The translations under genes and the position numbers were made by a program. From Chitinophagaceae bacterium (GTDB lineage: Bacteria; Bacteroidota; Bacteroidia; Chitinophagales; Chitinophagaceae), in contig CANGIY010000015.1 of the NCBI GenBank assembly GCA_947454235.1, positions 1-64,000 on the forward strand: a stretch of DNA of 64,000 bases, read 5' to 3'. Shown here piece by piece: positions 61,164 through 64,000 of this stretch (its first letter is position 1; each line of letters opens with the position of its first letter). The notes beneath the pieces were generated by a model. That model did not search any database. It had not been told where the DNA came from and saw nothing but the letters and a program-made list of their open reading frames with translations.

Positions 61164-63983
61164 CTACTCCACTTGCAGCATCTGTGTTTCAGAAACTCCG
61201 TCAATTGTAAGCACAACTGAGTACGTTCCCGGCTTCGATAAGTCAAAATGCCCGTTTGTCGCTTGTATAGCACCAGAGTCCAAAACAAGTCCGCCTAACA
61301 TATCGTATACTCTAATTCGTAAGGTTGAATTATTTTGGCCGTCGAGCAAAAAATTCACGGTGCCTGTCGACGGATTTGGATACAATGTATAAGTTTTACG
61401 GTTTGGTTCTACACCCTTAACTCCCCACTCACACTGCCAACAATGCATATTTACCATTACTGTATCATCGCCACAAGGCGAATGTGCGACATAATAAATT
61501 TGACAAGTACCTAAGCGACGACCTGATACGATTCCTGCACTAGATACACCTGCTATTGTGGTATCAGATGAATACCAAATCCCACCCGCAACTGAAGGAA
61601 TGAGTGTATCAGTAAGCATCAAGCAAACTGAATCAGGGCCAGTAACAGTAACTCCGCTTATAGCGGTATCTACTATGATTGATGTAGTCGCAGTATCAGC
61701 AAAACAAACATTTGAAGCAATATAGGAGACTGTAACTGTACCACCGCGCACACCAACTACCCTGCCTGTGGTATCGATGGTCGCAATTGAGGTATCACTC
61801 ACCGACCAGCTTCCGCCCGACAAAGTATCTGATACAGTGATAGAATTACCACGGCAAAGTCCTGCTTCACCATTAATAGGTGGCACATTTACCGGAAAAC
61901 AAACCTGTATTTTCCTTACTGCGTGATTACCATCGTCAGAAACATAGATATTACCGCACCTGTCGGTCGCAACGCCCGTCTGATTGAACATACTCGCATT
62001 GGTAGCAATACCACCATTACCTGTATAACCCTGAATGGCATTTGATGCAATTGTTGTGATAATACCTGCTGAATTCACTTTTCGCACCCTGTTGTTCGCC
62101 CAGTCTGCAATAAAGAAGTTGCCAAAATTATCAGATGCCACACCAATGGCACCATTGATTTTTGCAGCGGTAGCCGGACCACCATCGCCCGAATAACCGA
62201 CGGTTCCAGTACCCGCAACAGTGGTGATGATTCCGCTCCTGTCTATCTTTCTGATTTTACCCGACTCGCACAAGTAAATATTGCCGGCGGTATCAACATC
62301 TATATCCCAAACGCTATTGAGTCGGGCTGCGGTGGCTGCCCCACCATCACCGGTAGTGCCCATTGTGCCTGTTCCTGCAATGGTTGATATCATGCCTCCG
62401 GTATCTACTTTTCTGATACGGTAGTTATTTTGATCGTTGATGTACAAATTGCCTGCACGGTCAACTGCAACACCTCTTGGTGAATTGAAATACGCAGCGG
62501 TCGCCGGACCGCCATCACCTGAATAGCCCGGACTCCCCACACCAGCTACAGATGTGATAAAACCAGAAGTGCTCACTTTCCTGATGTACCCTGAATTTTC
62601 ACAGATGAATAAGTTACCTGAACGGTCAACAGCAATGCCGCTCAATATTTCAAGACTGGCTGCAGTAGCAGGCCTTAAATCACCCCAGTGGCCCACACGC
62701 CAGCTACCTGCAATTGTGGTGATAGTTCCATCGGTAGCTACTTTTCTAATTCTGTAATTATCGGCATCAGCGATGTAAATATTCAATGCAGAATCTACTT
62801 TTAAACCTATTGGGTGCCTTAGTTGTGCCGCAGTTGCAGCACCACCATCACCCGAAAATCCAGGGTGTCCCATACCAGCAATAGTAGTAATTATGTGCGC
62901 GGTATCAATCTTCCTGATTCTGCCATTGCGCTCGTCAGTCACATAGATATTGTCGCGGCTGTCTACGTAAACTCTGGTTGGAAAGTACAACGAACTGGTT
63001 GTAGCAGCCACACCATCGAATGAATAGCCTACTGAAGTATCGCCCGCAACTGTCGTTATAACCGATGTCGTCGCGGTCACTTTTCTTATTCGGTTGTTAT
63101 CCCGGTCGGCGATATACATATTGTTCCGTGAGTCAAACGCTACACCCGTTGGGTTCATCAATGCTGCCAACACCGAGGCGCTACCATCACCACTGAAACC
63201 CGAAGAGCTTGAACCCGCAACAGTTGAAATATTACCTGTAGTATTGTCAATTTTACGAATTCTGTTATTGAGCATATCGGCTATGTACAAATTGCCCGAT
63301 GTATCACAAGCAATGCCGCATGGCTGGTTGAGCGTTGCAGCAGTTGCAGCACCACCATCGCCTGAAAAACCCGAACTTGAAGTACCACAAACGGTTTCAA
63401 TAAGTCCTGAAGGTTTTATCTTCCTGATTCGGTTATTGACAAAATCAGAGATATAAATGTTGCCCGCCCTATCCATGCATATAGCAGAAGGATTATTGAT
63501 TTTTGCAGCCGTCGCGGCGCCACCATCACCCGAAAAACCTGGCAAACCATTACCCGCAATGGTTGTGATGATACCTGATGTGCTTATTTTCCTGATCTTA
63601 TTGTTGAACCTATCGCAAATAATCAACTCACCTGCAGGCGTATAAATCAATCCGTTGGGAGCAAAAACCCTTGCTGCCGTTGCCATCCCCCCGTCACCTG
63701 ATGCTCCAAAGGCACCATTGCCTGCAATTGTTGTTATTAGACCAGTAGTACTTATTTTTCTAATGCGATTGTTGTACTGGTCGGCGATATAAAAATTACC
63801 TGCCGTGTCCATTGCCATACCCTCAGCAAAATTCAATTGAGCATTTGTAGCCAGAATGCTATCAGCATTGTAGCCGGCACCACCTTGCCCGGCAACCGTT
63901 GAAATAATTTGCCCATCTGTTTGGCTAGCCAAAAGAAGAAAAACAAACAGAGTATGAGCGAGTTTAATAACGGTACGTTTCAT
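61164..63983 (-). CDS. twelve-repeat NHL T9SS cargo protein
   Basis: A 939-residue secreted protein. After a signal peptide (MKRTVIKLAHTLFVFLLLASQTDG) come twelve NHL repeats of about 54-57 residues (ITTIAGNG, GFSGDGGAATAA, NIYIADNNRIRKI-like), which is twice the number in the paralogue at 32.6-34.5 kb and would form two six-bladed propellers. Two Ig-like domains (GGSWSVSD, GGIWYSSD) with cysteines and a type A sorting domain (YTLYPNPSTGTVNFLLDG, GTYSVVLTIDGVSETQML) end the protein. It is a likely surface-exposed binding protein exported by the T9SS; the ligand is unknown. Confidence 0.92.
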   Translation of the reverse strand: MKRTVIKLAHTLFVFLLLASQTDGQIISTVAGQGGAGYNADSILATNAQLNFAEGMAMDTAGNFYIADQYNNRIRKISTTGLITTIAGNGAFGASGDGGMATAARVFAPNGLIYTPAGELIICDRFNNKIRKISTSGIITTIAGNGLPGFSGDGGAATAAKINNPSAICMDRAGNIYISDFVNNRIRKIKPSGLIETVCGTSSSGFSGDGGAATAATLNQPCGIACDTSGNLYIADMLNNRIRKIDNTTGNISTVAGSSSSGFSGDGSASVLAALMNPTGVAFDSRNNMYIADRDNNRIRKVTATTSVITTVAGDTSVGYSFDGVAATTSSLYFPTRVYVDSRDNIYVTDERNGRIRKIDTAHIITTIAGMGHPGFSGDGGAATAAQLRHPIGLKVDSALNIYIADADNYRIRKVATDGTITTIAGSWRVGHWGDLRPATAASLEILSGIAVDRSGNLFICENSGYIRKVSTSGFITSVAGVGSPGYSGDGGPATAAYFNSPRGVAVDRAGNLYINDQNNYRIRKVDTGGMISTIAGTGTMGTTGDGGAATAARLNSVWDIDVDTAGNIYLCESGKIRKIDRSGIITTVAGTGTVGYSGDGGPATAAKINGAIGVASDNFGNFFIADWANNRVRKVNSAGIITTIASNAIQGYTGNGGIATNASMFNQTGVATDRCGNIYVSDDGNHAVRKIQVCFPVNVPPINGEAGLCRGNSITVSDTLSGGSWSVSDTSIATIDTTGRVVGVRGGTVTVSYIASNVCFADTATTSIIVDTAISGVTVTGPDSVCLMLTDTLIPSVAGGIWYSSDTTIAGVSSAGIVSGRRLGTCQIYYVAHSPCGDDTVMVNMHCWQCEWGVKGVEPNRKTYTLYPNPSTGTVNFLLDGQNNSTLRIRVYDMLGGLVLDSGAIQATNGHFDLSKPGTYSVVLTIDGVSETQMLQVE

Positions 63984-64000
63984 AGCAATAGTTTCAACAA

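Overview
This 64 kb window is chromosomal DNA of a Bacteroidota bacterium, most like the Chitinophagales/Sphingobacteriales group. The evidence is a gldJ-porU-porV cluster of the type IX secretion system (T9SS), three proteins with T9SS type C-terminal sorting domains, a short primary sigma factor, family-specific domains (DUF2911, DUF4476, DUF5683, DUF6728-like, DUF3109), no obvious Shine-Dalgarno sequences, and many Bacteroidota promoters with the -7 box TAnnTTTG. No rRNA, CRISPR array, integrase or transposase gene was seen.

Layout. 0.1-4.4 kb: ATP synthase operon atpB-atpE-atpF-atpH-atpA (minus strand), with hairpins between genes and a terminator after atpA. 4.7-10.1 kb: a lipoprotein, an AI-2E family transporter, rnhB, a Rieske lipoprotein and a hydrolase-CBS-DUF3109 operon. 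10.3-17.2 kb: the T9SS/gliding block, gldJ divergent from porU-porV. 17.2-20.6 kb: aroE with a DUF1648 protein, a hydrolase and a GT2 glycosyltransferase. 20.7-23.2 kb: an AT-rich accessory patch with two divergent nuclease-like genes (HNH type and Shedu/DUF4263 type) ending at tRNA-Ala(GGC). 23.3-32.6 kb: a small DUF6728-like gene, lpxB, DUF4476, a glycosyltransferase, an M28 peptidase, DUF2911, a DsbD-like membrane protein lacking its redox cysteines, a START-like protein and rpoD. 32.6-38.4 kb: a six-repeat NHL T9SS cargo, a GT2 enzyme, an outer-membrane-like protein, DUF5683 and an efflux adaptor. 38.5-50.6 kb: metG, an alpha-oxoamine synthase, a pafA-like phosphatase, a DUF922 protease-like protein, an aspartate aminotransferase, a hairpin-rich intergenic repeat region, a CoA-transferase, nadC and a lipid kinase. 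50.6-64 kb: a T9SS cargo, WYL regulator-DinB, a four-gene VOC/SRPBCC/SRPBCC/TfoX operon divergent from a GlxA-type regulator, purL, a small GxxExxY element bounded by inverted repeats, a secreted protein and a twelve-repeat NHL T9SS cargo.

How it fits together. PorU cleaves T9SS cargo at its C-terminal domain, PorV shuttles it at the outer membrane and GldJ belongs to the gliding/secretion machinery; the cargo proteins at 32.6, 50.6 and 61.2 kb are candidate clients. The rest is mostly housekeeping metabolism with well-spaced promoters and terminators.

Most notable observations: (1) a 518-bp unit at 59686-60203 in which one GxxExxY/PD-(D/E)XK gene sits between roughly 38-bp imperfect inverted repeats, one of which touches the stop codon of the next gene; (2) the two-nuclease AT-rich patch beside tRNA-Ala; (3) a DsbD-family membrane protein without its cysteines; (4) a near-constant distance of about 18-23 nt between the -7 box and the start codon, which corrects many start sites and leaves purL and the lpxB operon as apparent leaderless exceptions; (5) strong hairpins flanking atpF.
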